Shown here in pieces: positions 63,701-64,000 of a stretch of 64,000 nucleotides of DNA. The number at the start of each line of letters is the position of its first letter. The first letter of the stretch is position 1. Below the pieces are notes generated by a model. That model had not been told where the DNA came from and ran no database searches. It saw only the letters and a program-made list of their open reading frames with translations. A program made the position numbers and the translations under genes. This stretch comes from Globisporangium splendens (Eukaryota > Oomycota > Peronosporomycetes > Pythiales > Pythiaceae): the NCBI GenBank assembly GCA_006386115.1, contig VFIW01000109.1:62001-126000 (forward strand), given 5' to 3'.

Positions 63701-64000
63701 ATGCAACAAAAAATGACAATTCTACACAAACTGTGCACAAAGACCTTTGTGAATTTTACTCCTTACTTTCGTTACGTCACGAAGACGAACCTAAAAGCTA
63801 CAAAGAAGCTATGGCGTCGCCAGAAGCAACACACTGGAGACTTGCCGCGGAAAGTGAATATAGCTCCTTTGTAATGGGCTAAGGCTGCCATTGCATGCAA
63901 GGTGGATCTTTGTGTGTGTCACACACCACCTTGTGGAAGTGCATTGTGGGTGCGAAGATATTGGGTGAAGCACATAAAACTGATCCCCACATGCACAGGT
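60777..64000 (+). mobile_element. Decayed Ty1/Copia retrotransposon (gag-protease-integrase-RT start)
   Basis: A gag-like frame starts at 60781 (FPRLNGTNFLIWKARVTTSL). The zinc knuckle CGYCERTGHETREC (61694-61739) is in another frame, so a frameshift lies near 61670. Then come the protease motif TVDSGSTGH, preceded by an in-frame TAG (62154-62156), and the GAG-pre-integrase zinc motif HKRMGHPN...CPSC (about 62580-62700), reached after a TGA at 62553. The integrase core has HSDMNGPLP, ADNAREYE and QQNGVVERR (about 62785-63120). A reverse-transcriptase start (EPKSYKEAMASPEATHW, 63790) ends at a TAA (63880). The order protease, integrase, RT is diagnostic of Copia. With at least one frameshift and three stops it is not autonomous. 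The element runs off the right edge. Confidence 0.88.

Overview
The window is nuclear DNA from a compact eukaryotic genome and most likely comes from an oomycete (stramenopile). The reasoning is as follows. Genes lie on both strands, mostly 0.2-1 kb apart. Introns are mostly short (about 65-120 nt), mostly GT-AG, and preserve frame exactly when removed. The gene set includes a family of annexins, a FYVE-tailed myosin, ankyrin/TKL kinase remains, a fused P5C synthetase, a Copia element and a Fanzor (eukaryotic TnpB-like) remnant. The assignment to oomycetes is inference; no rRNA or other marker gene is present. I saw no tRNA, rRNA, CRISPR array or bacterial operon.

Layout. 1-9.1 kb: the 3' part of an MRD1/RBM19-type rRNA-processing protein, P5C synthetase, a doubtful GPI-anchored fragment, a secreted acidic protein and a PH-like/protein kinase. 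9.1-11.6 kb: a gene-poor stretch with small repeats. 11.6-17.6 kb: three minus-strand annexin genes, with a broken Fanzor gene between the second and third. 18.5-20.7 kb: CDK5RAP3 (UFMylation adaptor, eight exons). 21.2-25.1 kb: a broken secreted-protein candidate, a GPI-anchored secreted protein and a fourth annexin carrying a long GYPxQ-repeat tail. 25.5-30.2 kb: a PPIH-type cyclophilin and a UBA-like/RGG/Q-rich protein. 31.5-36.1 kb: a single-exon myosin with a C-terminal FYVE domain. 36.1-40.9 kb: organellar-type RNase HII, cytosolic AspRS and an SFSWAP-like splicing regulator. 41.2-44.3 kb: a heavily disrupted ankyrin plus double-kinase pseudogene. 44.6-52.3 kb: an RS-rich protein, a GRAM-VASt membrane lipid-transfer protein and a tentative FANCB-like gene. 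52.4-57.5 kb: a tandem pair of ABHD4/5-like hydrolases, the first disabled by a stop codon. 58.3-60.5 kb: a RING-finger protein and an RS-rich protein. 60.5-64.0 kb: a decayed Copia retrotransposon that runs off the window.

Functional themes: RNA processing (MRD1, SFSWAP-like, PPIH, two RS proteins), membrane and lipid biology (annexins, GRAM-VASt, ABHD, FYVE myosin), genome maintenance (RNase HII, FANCB-like) and translation/UFMylation (AspRS, CDK5RAP3). Several neighbours are divergent pairs separated by about 100-230 bp, which suggests shared promoters.

Exon coordinates were derived by hand from splice signals, reading-frame continuity and comparison between paralogues. All gene names are motif recognition from memory, not database hits.
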